From assembly GCA_021792835.1 (NCBI GenBank), contig JAJYTY010000011.1, forward strand, positions 1 to 37,457: a DNA stretch of 37,457 nt, given 5' to 3'. A program made the position numbers and the translations under genes. Each line of letters starts with the position of its first letter. The stretch's first letter is position 1. Below, piece by piece: positions 14,844 through 25,749 of the stretch. The notes beneath the pieces are model-generated. The model made no database searches, was not told where the DNA came from, and saw only the letters and a list, made by a program, of their open reading frames with translations. The stretch is from Pseudomonadota bacterium (GTDB lineage: Bacteria > Pseudomonadota > Gammaproteobacteria > Burkholderiales > Burkholderiaceae_C).

Positions 14844-16510
14844 TGTCCGATCTTCTGCACAGCGCGCGCCGCGCGGCCCTGCTCGCGGCCATGGCATGCG
14901 CCGCGATCGCGCTGGCCTCGTGCGGCGGCGGAGCCGCCGCGGTCGCGCTGGTCGGTGGCGTCGGCACCGGCGGCACCGGCATCACCTTCGGCACCGTGGT
15001 CGGGCTGGGCAGCGTCATCGTCGACGGCCGCAGCTACAGCAGCGCCACGCCCACCTACTACAGCGCCTCCGGCACCACCGGAGACCAGGCGACGAATTCG
15101 CAGGCGGTGGAACTGGGCGCACGAGTCGAGGTGCAACTGGGCTCGGGCCAGCAGCCCAGCAGCCTGCTGATCCAGCCCGAACTGCAGGGAACCGCCACGC
15201 AGATCACGTCCACGTCGATGCTGGTCGACGGCGTGCGCGTGCTGGTCAACACCAACGCGGCCGCCGGCCCGGTGACCTTCTACTCCGGGCTCACGGGCCT
15301 GACTTCCGGTGCCGCGCCGCTGAGCACTTCGGCCTCCGACCAGGTGGAGGTGCACGGCGCCTACGGCGAGGACGCCTCCGGCCCGTACATCTTCGCCACG
15401 CTGGTCGAGCAGCTGCCCGCGTCGAACGCGGTCACCCGCATCACCGGCATCGTCGGCTCGGTGGCTCCACAGTCGATCAGCGTCGCCGGGATCACGATTC
15501 CCCTCGGCACCGGCACCACGGTGATCGCGCCGCCTGGCGTCACGCTGGGCGCCGGCGAGCTGGTCCATGCGTGGAACAGCGCCGGCAGCTGGGTGGTGCG
15601 CGTGCAGGCCCTGGGATCCTTCACCGGGCCGGTGCAAGTGGCCGGCGTGGCCTATGGCATCGGCCCATCCGGCTTCACGGTCTCGGGCATCCCGGTCGAC
15701 ACCGCCTCGCTGAGCGCCGGCGCGCAGACTCCCCAGCAGGGGGACTATGTCGTGGTCGGCGGCGTCGGCAACGGCCAGGGCACCTTGCTCGCGCAGGCAT
15801 TGACGGTGTTCTCCGCATCGAATCCGGCGCAGGTCGACATCCGCGGCACGATCACCGGCTACGTCGGCACCTCCAGCTTCCAGGTGCGCGGCGTGCCGAT
15901 CGACGCGTCGAACTTCTGTTCGCAGAACCCCTCGATCTGCGGCGGCAATCAGCTGGGCAACGGGGTCTACGTGGACATCCAGGGCCAGGTCGCGCAACCG
16001 GACGGCAACGTGGTCCGGGCCGGCAGCGTGCAGATCGCGCCGCTCGACGGCGAGACCGTCGACCTGCAGGGCACGATCTCCCAGGTGTCCGGCAGCGGCC
16101 AGTTCACGCTGCAGTGGCAACCCGAACAGGACGGTGTCCAGGCGACCTACTACCCGGTGGTCACGATCGCCGGCAACTGCGCCTTCGTCAACGGCACGCT
16201 GTCGGGCCTGGCGGTGGGCACGGCGGTCGAGGTCGAGGGCACCTACCAGAACGGGTCGCTCAGCGCCTACACCGTGAAGTTCCTGCAGGCCGGGGGCGCC
16301 GAGGGCAGCGGCACGCAGGATGTCTCCGGCCGGGTCTACGACTGGAACAGCGCCGCCTCCACCTTCATGCTCGAGGGCAACGCGCTGACCGTGCCGTCCG
16401 GGGTGAGCATCCCCGCCGGATTCGGCAACGGCTTGCAGGTGGAGGTCAGCTTCACGCCCTCGGGCTCGGGCGCCAGCGGCACGGTGAAGAGCATTTCCGT
16501 CGACCACTGA
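14843..16510 (+). CDS. DUF5666-repeat lipoprotein
   Basis: A 555-residue exported protein starting at the ATG at 14843, which overlaps the DUF6502 stop by one base. The signal peptide ends in lipobox LASC (Cys27). The mature part is built of repeated small beta-barrel-like units of about 70-90 residues, each with a pattern such as TRITGIVGSVAPQSISVAGI, VDIRGTITGYVGTSSFQVRG, VDLQGTISQVSGSGQFTLQW and QDVSGRVYDWNSAASTFMLE. This is the DUF5666 pattern, in which GxV/I-x-F-x-(V/L)-x-G recurs. No enzyme motif is seen. It may be an envelope sensor or scaffold; its ligand is unknown. Confidence 0.82.
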   Translation: MSDLLHSARRAALLAAMACAAIALASCGGGAAAVALVGGVGTGGTGITFGTVVGLGSVIVDGRSYSSATPTYYSASGTTGDQATNSQAVELGARVEVQLGSGQQPSSLLIQPELQGTATQITSTSMLVDGVRVLVNTNAAAGPVTFYSGLTGLTSGAAPLSTSASDQVEVHGAYGEDASGPYIFATLVEQLPASNAVTRITGIVGSVAPQSISVAGITIPLGTGTTVIAPPGVTLGAGELVHAWNSAGSWVVRVQALGSFTGPVQVAGVAYGIGPSGFTVSGIPVDTASLSAGAQTPQQGDYVVVGGVGNGQGTLLAQALTVFSASNPAQVDIRGTITGYVGTSSFQVRGVPIDASNFCSQNPSICGGNQLGNGVYVDIQGQVAQPDGNVVRAGSVQIAPLDGETVDLQGTISQVSGSGQFTLQWQPEQDGVQATYYPVVTIAGNCAFVNGTLSGLAVGTAVEVEGTYQNGSLSAYTVKFLQAGGAEGSGTQDVSGRVYDWNSAASTFMLEGNALTVPSGVSIPAGFGNGLQVEVSFTPSGSGASGTVKSISVDH

Positions 16511-16531
16511 GCAACCGTGGACTCCTTCTCG

Positions 16532-17458
16532 ATGAATACCGCTTCCCCCGAAACCGTCCGGGCCCCTGACGACGACCCCTGGGCCGACTGGCTGCTGCAC
16601 GAGCGCAGCGCCGGCGACCCTGTGTACGAGATGCGCATCCAGGCGCGCGTGGCCGGCTACATCGACCACGCGCTGCAACGCCTGCCGCAGACCACGCCGA
16701 CCAGCCTGCTGGACTTCGGCTGCGGCGACGGCGCGCTCGGGCTGCGCGCGCTGCAGCGCTGGCCCTCGCTGCGCGTGGTGTTCGCCGATCCCTCGCTGGA
16801 GTTGCTGCGGCGCGCCAGCGCGCGCGCCGAGGCAGCTGGCGTGCACGCGCACAGCAGCTTCGTGCAACTGGGGCCGCGCGGCCTGGAAGAACTGCCCGAT
16901 GCGAGCTTCGACGCCGTGGTCACGCGTTCGGCGCTGGCCTACGTATCCGACAAGCCGCGGCTGCTGGCGCAATGGCACAGGCTGCTTCGCGCCGGTGGCG
17001 CGATCTCGCTGGCCGAGCCGATCTTCCGCGACGAGGCGGTCGCGGCGTGCGCGCAGCGCGCCGCGCTGGAGCATGCCGCCGACGACGATGCGTCGCGCCT
17101 GCTGCGCCTGCTGCACCGCTGGCGCGCCCACCAGTTTCCCGACACCGAGCAGGCGCTGGCCGAAAGCTGCCACTGCAATTTCTCCGAGCGCGACCTGTTC
17201 GCCTGGGCGGCGCAGGCCGGCTTCGGGGACCTGCGCCTGGAGCTGCACATCGAGTCGGGTCCCAGCCTGGCGCCGGACTGGGATCGCTTCACGCGCCACA
17301 CCCCGCACCCCTACGCGAAAAGCCTGCGCGACGTGCTCGACTGGGAGTGCGGCGCCGAGGAGCGCACCCTGCTCGAGGGCCTGCTGCGGCACAGCTGGGA
17401 ACAGGGGCGCATCGTCTCGGTCGAGCGCATGGCCTACCTGAGCGCGCGGCGCCCCTGA
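16532..17458 (+). CDS. Class I SAM-dependent methyltransferase
   Basis: A 308-residue protein. The Rossmann fold begins at about residue 55 with motif I LLDFGCGDGALGLRAL, then VVFADPSLELLRRA (acidic motif II), FDAVVTRSALAYV (motif IV region) and LLRAGGAISLAEPI (motif V). The last 140 residues lack a clear match and should set substrate choice, which cannot be told from sequence. The ATG at 16532 or a GTG at 16517 could be the start; neither has a clear ribosome site. The gene follows the DUF5666 gene by only 6-21 bp, so it may be in that operon. Confidence 0.75.
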   Translation: MNTASPETVRAPDDDPWADWLLHERSAGDPVYEMRIQARVAGYIDHALQRLPQTTPTSLLDFGCGDGALGLRALQRWPSLRVVFADPSLELLRRASARAEAAGVHAHSSFVQLGPRGLEELPDASFDAVVTRSALAYVSDKPRLLAQWHRLLRAGGAISLAEPIFRDEAVAACAQRAALEHAADDDASRLLRLLHRWRAHQFPDTEQALAESCHCNFSERDLFAWAAQAGFGDLRLELHIESGPSLAPDWDRFTRHTPHPYAKSLRDVLDWECGAEERTLLEGLLRHSWEQGRIVSVERMAYLSARRP

Positions 17459-17549
17459 GCGCGCGGGATCCTGGCGGCTGCGGCTCGGCGGGCTTAAGCT
17501 TTCGGGTGGTGCGCGGCCCGTCGCGCCGCGCCGCATCCCAGGGCTTCCG

Positions 17550-18260
17550 ATGACTTCGATCCGCTATCTTTGGACCCCTCCCGAGCCGGCCTCGGTGGCC
17601 GTGCAGGGTACCGACGCGCGCCTGCCGGTGCAGCGCCTGTTCTTCGTCGGGCGCAACTACCACGCCCATGCCGTCGAGATGGGCCGTCCGGTGGATGCCA
17701 AGCGTGATCGCCCCTTCTACTTCACCAAGTCGCCGACCGCCCTGGTCGCCTCGGGGGCCCGCGTGCCCTTCCCGCAATCCACCACGAACTACCAGCACGA
17801 AATGGAACTGGTGCTGGCGCTGGGCTCCGGCGGCTGCGACATCGCGCCGGAGAAGGCGCACGAACTCGTCTACGGCTACGCCTGCGGGCTCGACATGACC
17901 CGCCGCGACCTGCAGACGGTGGCAAAGGAGCAGGGCAAGCCGTGGGACACCGGGAAGGACTTCGAGGATTCCGCGGTGATCTCGCCGATCGTGCCGATGC
18001 CCGGCACGGTGCTCGAACGCGGGCGCATCGAACTGCGCGTGGACGGCACCGCGCGCCAGGACTCGGACCTGTCCAACATGATCTGGGGAGTGCGCGATCT
18101 CATCGCCGACCTGTCGCGCCTGTACCACTTGCGCGCCGGCGACCTGATCTACGCCGGCACGCCCGAAGGCGTGGGAGCGGTACGCGCGGGCCAGCGCATC
18201 GAGGGCAGCATCGAGGGGGTGGGTTCCATCTCCCTTCAGCTCGAGGAGATCCCGGCGTGA
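17550..18260 (+). CDS. Fumarylacetoacetate hydrolase-family protein (fumarylpyruvate hydrolase-like)
   Basis: A 236-residue protein of the FAA hydrolase family. Family features: LFFVGRNYHAHAVEMG, PFYFTKSPTALV, the metal-binding HEMELVLALG and YGYACGLDMTRRDLQ, and a C-terminal GDLIYAGTPEGVG. Members cleave C-C bonds in beta-diketo acids using a divalent metal. The short single-domain form and the neighbouring isomerase fit fumarylpyruvate hydrolase of the gentisate route (NagK-type), but fumarylacetoacetate or related acylpyruvate hydrolysis is also possible. AGGG lies seven bases before the ATG. The stop overlaps the next gene's GTG by four bases. Confidence 0.85.
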   Translation: MTSIRYLWTPPEPASVAVQGTDARLPVQRLFFVGRNYHAHAVEMGRPVDAKRDRPFYFTKSPTALVASGARVPFPQSTTNYQHEMELVLALGSGGCDIAPEKAHELVYGYACGLDMTRRDLQTVAKEQGKPWDTGKDFEDSAVISPIVPMPGTVLERGRIELRVDGTARQDSDLSNMIWGVRDLIADLSRLYHLRAGDLIYAGTPEGVGAVRAGQRIEGSIEGVGSISLQLEEIPA

Positions 18261-18901
18261 AGCTGTACAGCTATTTCCGCAGCGGCACCTCGCACCGCCT
18301 GCGCATCGCGCTGGCCCTCAAGGGCCTGAAGCCCGACTATGTCCCGGTGGACCTGCTGCACGACCAGCAGGCCTCGCCGCAGTACCGTGCGCTGAACCCG
18401 CAGGGGCTGGTGCCCGCGCTGGAAGTCGACGGCCAGGTGCTGACCCAGTCGCCGGCGATCATCGAATGGCTCGACGAGCGTTATCCGCAGCCGCCGTTGC
18501 TTCCGCGCGACGCCGTGTCGCGCGCCCGCGTGCGCGCGCTGGCCGCGGTGGTCGGCTGCGACATGCACCCGCTGAACAACCGGCGGGTCGTCAACTATCT
18601 CAAGCGCGAGCTGGGCTGCGACGACGTCGCGGTCGACACCTGGTGCGGTACGTGGATGAGCGCCGGCTTCGACGCGCTGGACGCACTGCTGGCGGCCGAC
18701 CGCGAACGCGGCCGCTTCAGTTTCGGCGATGCACCGACGGTGGCCGACGTCTACCTGGTGCCGCAGCTGACCACCGCCAGGCGCTACCACGTGGATGTCG
18801 CGCGCTGGCCGCGGCTGCTCGAGGTCGAGGCCGCGTGCCTGGAGCTCGCGCCATTCCGCGAGGCCGCGCCCGCGGCGCAGCCGGACGCGCCGAGACCATG
18901 A
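18257..18901 (+). CDS. Zeta-class GST: maleylpyruvate/maleylacetoacetate isomerase
   Basis: A 214-residue protein starting at GTG 18257 within the previous gene's stop (GTGA). The N-terminal thioredoxin-like half has YFRSGTSHRLRIALALKGL, equivalent to the SSxSxRVRIAL active-site loop of zeta GSTs, then ALNPQGLVPALEVDG and TQSPAIIEWLDERYP for glutathione binding. The C-terminal half has MHPLNNRRV and FGDAPTVADVYLVPQL. The family isomerises maleyl- to fumaryl- adducts using glutathione. Paired with the hydrolase just upstream it would complete the lower half of gentisate or homogentisate breakdown. No ring-cleaving dioxygenase is in the window. Confidence 0.87.
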   Translation: MKLYSYFRSGTSHRLRIALALKGLKPDYVPVDLLHDQQASPQYRALNPQGLVPALEVDGQVLTQSPAIIEWLDERYPQPPLLPRDAVSRARVRALAAVVGCDMHPLNNRRVVNYLKRELGCDDVAVDTWCGTWMSAGFDALDALLAADRERGRFSFGDAPTVADVYLVPQLTTARRYHVDVARWPRLLEVEAACLELAPFREAAPAAQPDAPRP

Positions 18902-18932
18902 GCTCCACGCGCGTCGTGGCGGGAGCACGCGC

Positions 18933-19595
18933 ATGACCGTGCTGCCCGCGCTGGGCCTGTTCCTCGGATTCGCGCTGGTCGCGTCGTTCACGCCCGGTCC
19001 GGCGGTGATGCTCGCGGTGCACAACGCCATGCACTTCGGCTGGCGCCGCGCCGTGTGGTCGTCGCTGGGCAACATCAGCGGGCTGCTCGTGCTCAGCAGT
19101 CTCAGCGCGCTGGGCATCAACGCGGTGCTGCAGAGTTCGGCCTCCGCGTTCGGCCTGATGAAGACCGTCGGCGCGGCCTACCTGATCTGGCTGGGTGTGC
19201 AGCAGTGGCGCCGTGCCGCCGTCGCGCCCGGCGCTGCGGCCGTGGACGACCCCGCCGCGGCGACCGACCCGGCCCTGCCCCGGGCCACGGCGTCGCGGCG
19301 CGTGCTGTACCGGCGTGGCCTCGGGGTGGCACTGACCAACCCGAAGGCGATCGCCTTCGTCGCCGCGCTGTTCCCGCAGTTCCTGCGGGCCGGCGAGCCG
19401 ATGGCGCCGCAATACCTGCTGCTCACCGCGACCTTCATGGTGGTGTCGCTGTTCGCGCTGAGCTGCTATGCCGGGCTGGCGGTGCTGGCACGCCGCCCGC
19501 TGCGACGCTATTTCGCGGCAGGATGGCCCCAGCGCATGGGCGCCATGGTGTTCTGCGGCTTCGGGCTGGCGCTGTTGCGCCTGCACCGGCGCTGA
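18933..19595 (+). CDS. LysE/RhtB-family amino acid exporter
   Basis: A 220-residue inner membrane protein of the LysE family. Typical marks are the N-terminal GFALVASFTPGPAVMLAV with the conserved TPGP, GNISGLLVLSSLSALG, GAAYLIWLGVQQWR and, after a loop rich in Ala (about 95-125), YRRGLGVALTNPKAIAFVAA with the family NPK motif. About six membrane segments are predicted. Substrates in the family are amino acids or their analogues; this one's cannot be told. The ATG at 18933 follows GGGAG by about nine bases, 31 bp after the isomerase gene, so it may be co-transcribed. Confidence 0.87.
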   Translation: MTVLPALGLFLGFALVASFTPGPAVMLAVHNAMHFGWRRAVWSSLGNISGLLVLSSLSALGINAVLQSSASAFGLMKTVGAAYLIWLGVQQWRRAAVAPGAAAVDDPAAATDPALPRATASRRVLYRRGLGVALTNPKAIAFVAALFPQFLRAGEPMAPQYLLLTATFMVVSLFALSCYAGLAVLARRPLRRYFAAGWPQRMGAMVFCGFGLALLRLHRR

Positions 19596-19861
19596 TGCGG
19601 TGCCTGGCACGCCGGAAGGGAGGGAATGGACCCCGTGCGTTGCATCCAATAACATCCGTCTCGAAACGATACATCGTCGTGGTCAACCCGGCATCGAGTC
19701 ATCGCGTTTGCCACCAGGGAGCCTTATGCTCGCGATGGGGGCTCGCGCGCGCGAATTGCCGAGGTACCCCAGAGTCGCGCTTCAGGACTCGTCCCGCGAC
19801 ACCGCATTTGCTTGAACGCCCGCAACAAACCTAACCATTCATTCCTACATAGGGGATCGTG

Positions 19862-20395
19862 ATGAAGCGTCACCTGTTGACCACCGCGCCGGCCGTGCTG
19901 GCGCTCGCCGTGCTCGGCACCCTGGGCGGCTGCGCCTCCAGCAGCAAGCCCACCGCGCCGGTGCAAGCCGCCGCCCCGGCGCCGGCGAGCAACGCCAACT
20001 CGGCGCAAAGCAGCGTCGCCGCGGTGCAGGCTCCGGCCGAGGAAAACCTCGGCCCGGCGCCGAACGTGCCGCGCAGCGTGTTCTTCGCCTTCGACAAGTA
20101 CAACATCGAGAAGCAATACCGTCCGGTGATCGAGGACAACGCCCAGTACCTGACCGGCCACCCGAGCGCGCACGTGCAGCTGCAGGGCAACACCGACGCC
20201 CGCGGCAGCCGCGAGTACAACCTGGCGCTGGGCCAGAAGCGTGCCGACGCGGTGATGAACGCGATGGAACTGCTGGGTGCCAAGCCTTCGCAGATGGAAG
20301 CCATCAGCTTCGGCAAGGAAAAGCCGAAGGCGCTGGGCACCACCGCCGCCGACTACGCCGAGAACCGCCGCGTCGACATCGTCTACCAACGCTGA
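19862..20395 (+). CDS. pal: Pal-like OmpA-family peptidoglycan-associated lipoprotein
   Basis: A 177-residue outer membrane lipoprotein. The ATG at 19862 follows AGGGGA by five bases. The signal peptide ends in lipobox LGGC (Cys24); a flexible Ala/Pro linker (25-65) leads to an OmpA domain (70-177) with VFFAFDKYNI, LQGNTDARGSREYNLALGQK and ENRRVDIVY, the residues that hold peptidoglycan diaminopimelate. Pal normally links the outer membrane to the wall within the Tol-Pal system; no tol genes are nearby, so it could be a stand-alone paralogue. A strong terminator follows. The 266 bp upstream hold no gene. Confidence 0.85.
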   Translation: MKRHLLTTAPAVLALAVLGTLGGCASSSKPTAPVQAAAPAPASNANSAQSSVAAVQAPAEENLGPAPNVPRSVFFAFDKYNIEKQYRPVIEDNAQYLTGHPSAHVQLQGNTDARGSREYNLALGQKRADAVMNAMELLGAKPSQMEAISFGKEKPKALGTTAADYAENRRVDIVYQR

Positions 20396-20430
20396 TCACC
20401 CCCGCGCCCGCGCTTGTCGCGGGCACGCCG

Positions 20431-20467
20431 AACCCGCGCCGGCCGCGCCAGGCCCGCGCGGGTTTTT
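20431..20467 (+). terminator. Rho-independent terminator after the Pal-like gene
   Basis: AACCCGCGC (20431-20439) and GCGCGGGTT (20456-20464) form a perfect nine-base stem with a 16-base loop, directly followed by a run of five T (20463-20467). It begins 36 bp after the Pal stop and should end that transcript before queE. Confidence 0.85.
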
Positions 20468-20550
20468 GCTGGCCGGCGCGCGGGCGTGCTGCGTCGCACA
20501 AGGCGTCCGTGGGATAATGTCGGCTGCATGCAGACGGCGGCGCTCGATCA

Positions 20551-21183
20551 ATGACCTATTCGGTCAAGGAAATCTTCTATACCCTGCAAGGCGAAGGAGC
20601 GCAGGCGGGGATGCCCGCGGTATTCTGTCGCTTCGCCGGATGCAACCTGTGGAGCGGGCGTGAGTCCGACCGCGAGCAGGCGGTGTGCCGTTTCTGCGAC
20701 ACGGATTTCGTCGGCACCGATGGCGATGGCGGCGGTCGTTTCGCCGACGCCTCGCGCCTGGCCGATGCGGTGCGCTCGCACTGGCCCGTCACGCAAGGCC
20801 AGGGCCTGTGCGTGCTGACCGGTGGCGAGCCGCTGCTGCAGGTGGACCGCGCGCTGGTTGATGCCTTGCACGAGCGCGGGATGCGCGTGGCGGTCGAGAC
20901 CAACGGCAGCCTGCCCGCGCCGCCGGGAATCGACTGGATCTGCGTCAGCCCGAAGGCCGGCGCGGCGCTGGTGCAGCGTCGCGGCGACGAGATCAAGGTG
21001 GTCGTGCCGCAGCCCGGGCTCGATCTGGACGAACTGGCACAGCTGGACTTCGGGCAGCGCCTGCTGCAGCCGATGGACGGGCCGTTGCTGCGTGACAACA
21101 CACAGTGGGCGCTGCGCCAGTGCCTGCGCGATCCGCGCTGGCGCCTGAGCCTGCAGACCCACAAGCTGCTGGGCATCCGCTGA
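20551..21183 (+). CDS. queE: 7-carboxy-7-deazaguanine synthase
   Basis: A 210-residue radical SAM enzyme that converts carboxytetrahydropterin to 7-carboxy-7-deazaguanine, an early step to preQ0 and queuosine. The signature is FYTLQGEGAQAGMPAVF followed by an iron-sulfur motif CNLWSGRESDREQAVCRFC, that is Cx14Cx2C rather than the common Cx3Cx2C; this long form is known from Burkholderia QueE. LTGGEPLLQ and VAVETNGS bind SAM and substrate; WICVSPKAG and QTHKLLGIR end the fold. No ribosome site is obvious before the ATG at 20551. GluQ, a later queuosine enzyme, is 1.6 kb away. Confidence 0.93.
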   Translation: MTYSVKEIFYTLQGEGAQAGMPAVFCRFAGCNLWSGRESDREQAVCRFCDTDFVGTDGDGGGRFADASRLADAVRSHWPVTQGQGLCVLTGGEPLLQVDRALVDALHERGMRVAVETNGSLPAPPGIDWICVSPKAGAALVQRRGDEIKVVVPQPGLDLDELAQLDFGQRLLQPMDGPLLRDNTQWALRQCLRDPRWRLSLQTHKLLGIR

Positions 21184-21290
21184 CGGCAGCACCGGCAGTG
21201 CGCGGGCCGCCCCCGCCCGCGCGACACCGACGACACGATGGGGGCGCTGCCGAATCCGAATCTCTCTGGCTCTTCGAGGACACGCGCACG

Positions 21291-22712
<1,422 letters not shown>

Positions 22713-22740
22713 CCGCGCCCGCTGGCAGGCTGTCAGGCTG

Positions 22741-23628
22741 TCAGGCGCGGCGTGGCGCCGCGTCGCTCCAGCTCCGACGCCGTTGCGGCCACTGCGCCAG
22801 CGCAGACTCCAGCACCTCGGACACAGTCTGTCCGCTCGCCTGCAGGCCCAGCGCGCGCGCCGCGTCGCACAAGGCCCGCGCTCCCGGCACGAAGGCCGCG
22901 GCGCCTTCGCTTTTCGACAGCTTGCGTCCTTGCGCGTCGCGCAGCAGCGGCAGGTGCAGATAGCGCGGCGTGGGCAGCCCGAGCGCGCGCTGCAGCAGGA
23001 TCTGCCGCGGCGTCGACTCGGCCAGGTCCTCGCCGCGAACCACGTCGCTGACCTGCTGCGCGGCGTCGTCCACCACCACGGCGAGCTGGTAGGCCCAGTC
23101 GCCATCGGCGCGGCGCAGCACGAAGTCGCCTACCTCGAGATCGACACGCTGCGACTGCTCCCCGAGTCGCTCGCAATACCAGCGCACATGGGCCGCCTCA
23201 CCGTCCGGCACGCGCAGGCGCCATGCCCGCACCGGGCCTCGCGGGCCGCCACGGCAGCTTCCCGGGTAGACGAGTTCGCCGCCGGGGCCGCGGCGCGCGC
23301 CGCGCAGCCGCAGTTCGCGCCGCGAACAGCTGCAGGCGTAGGCGTCGCGCTGCAGCAGCAGGCGCTGCAGCGCCTGCTCGTAGGCCTCGCCGCGCCGCGA
23401 TTGCAGCCAGATCTCGCCCTGCGGATGCAGGCCGCAGTCGGCGAGCTGGCTCAGGATCTGCCGCGCGGCACCCGGCACGCTGCGCTGGCTGTCGACATCC
23501 TCGATGCGCACCAGCCAGTGCCCGCCCTGCGCCCGGGCGTCCAGCCACGAACCCAGCGCGGCCGCCAGCGAGCCGGCGTGCAGCGGACCGCTCGGCGACG
23601 GCGCGAAGCGCCCGATGCAGGTGCTCAC
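22741..23628 (-). CDS. gluQ: Glutamyl-Q tRNA(Asp) synthetase
   Basis: A 295-residue truncated glutamyl-tRNA synthetase paralogue that attaches glutamate to queuosine at position 34 of tRNA(Asp). It has the HIGH-type motif [14 protein letters not shown], a zinc site with CSC near residue 98 and a further Cys in [25 protein letters not shown], and the KMSKS-type KLSKS. The anticodon-binding domain of GluRS is missing, as expected for GluQ. The start is GTG at 23628. It lies 43 bp downstream of ctaB on the same strand, so it is probably the last gene of the oxidase-assembly transcript. Confidence 0.92.
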   Translation of the reverse strand: MSTCIGRFAPSPSGPLHAGSLAAALGSWLDARAQGGHWLVRIEDVDSQRSVPGAARQILSQLADCGLHPQGEIWLQSRRGEAYEQALQRLLLQRDAYACSCSRRELRLRGARRGPGGELVYPGSCRGGPRGPVRAWRLRVPDGEAAHVRWYCERLGEQSQRVDLEVGDFVLRRADGDWAYQLAVVVDDAAQQVSDVVRGEDLAESTPRQILLQRALGLPTPRYLHLPLLRDAQGRKLSKSEGAAAFVPGARALCDAARALGLQASGQTVSEVLESALAQWPQRRRSWSDAAPRRA

Positions 23629-23671
23629 ACCCGCCGTGCAGCCCAGCTGCCCACGCTGCGCCGGCGCGGAC

Positions 23672-24571
23672 TCACACCCGCAGGTAGTGGTCGACCAGCA
23701 TCGCCGCGAACAGCAGGGACAGGTAGACGATCGAGTAGCGGAACATCGATCGCGCCAGCGCGTCGCTGTACTTGCTTAGCAGCTGCCACGCATAGGCGAT
23801 GAACACGCCGCCGAGCACGATCGCGCTGGCCGCGTAGATCAACCCGGCGCTGTGCATCGCCCACGGCATCAGGCTGACCGCGCCCAGCAGCACCGTGTAC
23901 AGCAGCGCGTGCAGCCGGGTGTAGCGCGAGCCGTGGGTGACCGGAAGCATCGGCAGCCCGGACTTGCGGTAGTCCTCGGTGCGGTACAGCGCCAGCGACC
24001 AGAAGTGCGGCGGGGTCCACAGGAAGATGATCAGGAACAGGATCAGCGCCTCGGCGGAGACCGAGTTGGTCATGGCCGCCCAGCCCAGCACCGGCGGCAT
24101 CGCGCCCGAAGCGCCCCCGATGACGATGTTCTGCGGGGTCGCCGGTTTCAGCAGCACCGTGTAGATGACTGCGTAGCCGATGAAGGTGCCGAAGGTCAGC
24201 CACATGGTCAGCGGGTTGACCTGGGTGTACAGCAGCAGCATGCCGATGCTGCAAAGGACCGCGGCGAACACCAGGATCTGCGCCGTACCCAGTTCGCCGG
24301 TGGCCGATGGGCGCCACGCGGTGCGCCGCATCGCTGCGTCGATCTTCTGCTCCACCAGGCAGTTGAAGGCGGCCGCGGCGCCGGCGACCAGCCAGATGCC
24401 GATGGTGGCGAACACCAGCGGGCGCCACGCGGGCAGTCCGGGGCGCGCCAGGAACATGCCGATGACCGCGCAGAACACGATCAGTTGCACCACCCTGGGC
24501 TTGGTCAGGGCGTAGAACTGCGCCGCCGCGCGCAGCGGCCCCGAAGTGTGGGGAAGGCTGGTGGTTTTCAT
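23672..24571 (-). CDS. ctaB: Protoheme IX farnesyltransferase (heme O synthase)
   Basis: A 299-residue polytopic UbiA-family prenyltransferase that adds farnesyl to heme b to make heme O for the oxidase. Conserved stretches: [35 protein letters not shown] with the first Asp-containing motif, [26 protein letters not shown] and [16 protein letters not shown]. About eight or nine membrane helices. The ATG at 24571 overlaps the ctaA stop (ATGA), so the two are coupled. It feeds CtaA, which makes heme A. Confidence 0.95.
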   Translation of the reverse strand: MKTTSLPHTSGPLRAAAQFYALTKPRVVQLIVFCAVIGMFLARPGLPAWRPLVFATIGIWLVAGAAAAFNCLVEQKIDAAMRRTAWRPSATGELGTAQILVFAAVLCSIGMLLLYTQVNPLTMWLTFGTFIGYAVIYTVLLKPATPQNIVIGGASGAMPPVLGWAAMTNSVSAEALILFLIIFLWTPPHFWSLALYRTEDYRKSGLPMLPVTHGSRYTRLHALLYTVLLGAVSLMPWAMHSAGLIYAASAIVLGGVFIAYAWQLLSKYSDALARSMFRYSIVYLSLLFAAMLVDHYLRV

Positions 24572-25749
24572 GAGTCGACTCGAATGCGTTGCATCACTGG
24601 TGGCGAAGGTGCAGCATACTGCTGTCGCGGCATGCGCTGGGTGCGCCATGCGGCAGCCGTGAGCAGCAGCACCATGAGCGCGGCGAAGCCGTTGTGCAAG
24701 ACCGCCGGCACCAGCGGATGCTGCAGCAGCACCAGGCTGATCCCCAGCCCGATCTGCACCAGCAGAGCCAGCACCAGCCACGCGGCCAGGCTGCGCAGCT
24801 CGCGCGCGCGCGCCATCGTCGCTGCGGCGGCCAGGATCAGCGCCGATGCGACGACCGCGAACAGGCGGTGCGCCCAATGGATGGCAATCAGCGCCTGCAA
24901 GGTGATGGCCGAGCCGTCGGGCATGCGTCCGAGATCACGCCACATCGTGAACCCGGCGCTCCAGTCGGCCGGCGGGTTCCAGCTGCCGTTGCAGGTGGGG
25001 AAGCCCGAGCAGGCCAGCGCGGCGTAGTTGGTACTCACCCAGCCGCCCAGGAAGATCTGCACCAGCAGTCCCAGCAGCGCGACGCGCGTGAGCACGCGCG
25101 CGGCCTTGCCCGCATCCACCGGGCGCAGCTCCGGACGGTTGCGCATCCAGAACCATGCCGCGAGCAGCAGCAGGATGATGCCGCCCATCAGATGCAAGGT
25201 GACGATCAGCGGCTTGAGCAGCAACGTGACCGTCCAGGCGCCGAACATTCCCTGCACGATCACCCAGGCAAGCAGCAGCAGCGGCAAGCCCGTACGCATG
25301 GCCTGACCCCGCCTGCGTGCCCAGATCGCCCGGGCAGCCATGACCGCGATCAGGGTGCCGATGATGGTCGCGACATAGCGGTGGATCATCTCCACCCAGG
25401 CCTTGAAGGGACTGACGTTGCCGCTGTCCCCGCCCTCCTGCTTCACGGCCTCGTGGATCTGCACATGCGCCTGGGCCGGCGTGAGGCGGCCGTAGCAGCC
25501 GGGCCAGTCGGGGCAGCCGAGCCCGGCGTCGGTCAGGCGCACGAAGGCCCCGAACATGATCAGGTCCATGGTCAGGAACACGAGCAGCGCGACCAGCCTG
25601 GACCAGCGCATGCGCATGCCGGCCCACACCACCAGCAGCAGGCCTGCCAGCCACATGCCGGCCTGCAGCCAGTGCAGCGAGAACAGCCACACCGTGGGGA
25701 CGGCCTGGTACAGGTTGCTGACCAGGTTCGACGGAAGCGAAGGACTCAT
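24568..25749 (-). CDS. ctaA: Heme A synthase
   Basis: A 393-residue membrane protein of the COX15/CtaA family that oxidises heme O to heme A. Visible marks: [16 protein letters not shown] with one Cys pair, [12 protein letters not shown] with a heme His, [31 protein letters not shown] with a second Cys pair, [13 protein letters not shown] and [11 protein letters not shown]. Eight membrane helices are expected. The ATG at 25749 overlaps the upstream stop by four bases. The upstream extension of the frame is inside the preceding gene and is excluded. Confidence 0.95.
   Translation of the reverse strand: MSPSLPSNLVSNLYQAVPTVWLFSLHWLQAGMWLAGLLLVVWAGMRMRWSRLVALLVFLTMDLIMFGAFVRLTDAGLGCPDWPGCYGRLTPAQAHVQIHEAVKQEGGDSGNVSPFKAWVEMIHRYVATIIGTLIAVMAARAIWARRRGQAMRTGLPLLLLAWVIVQGMFGAWTVTLLLKPLIVTLHLMGGIILLLLAAWFWMRNRPELRPVDAGKAARVLTRVALLGLLVQIFLGGWVSTNYAALACSGFPTCNGSWNPPADWSAGFTMWRDLGRMPDGSAITLQALIAIHWAHRLFAVVASALILAAAATMARARELRSLAAWLVLALLVQIGLGISLVLLQHPLVPAVLHNGFAALMVLLLTAAAWRTQRMPRQQYAAPSPPVMQRIRVDS

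Noticed and set aside
14759-17536. Minus-strand ORF of 925 codons
   Set aside because: It lies opposite the DUF6502, DUF5666 and methyltransferase genes and has the His/Arg/Gln bias typical of antisense frames in GC-rich DNA.
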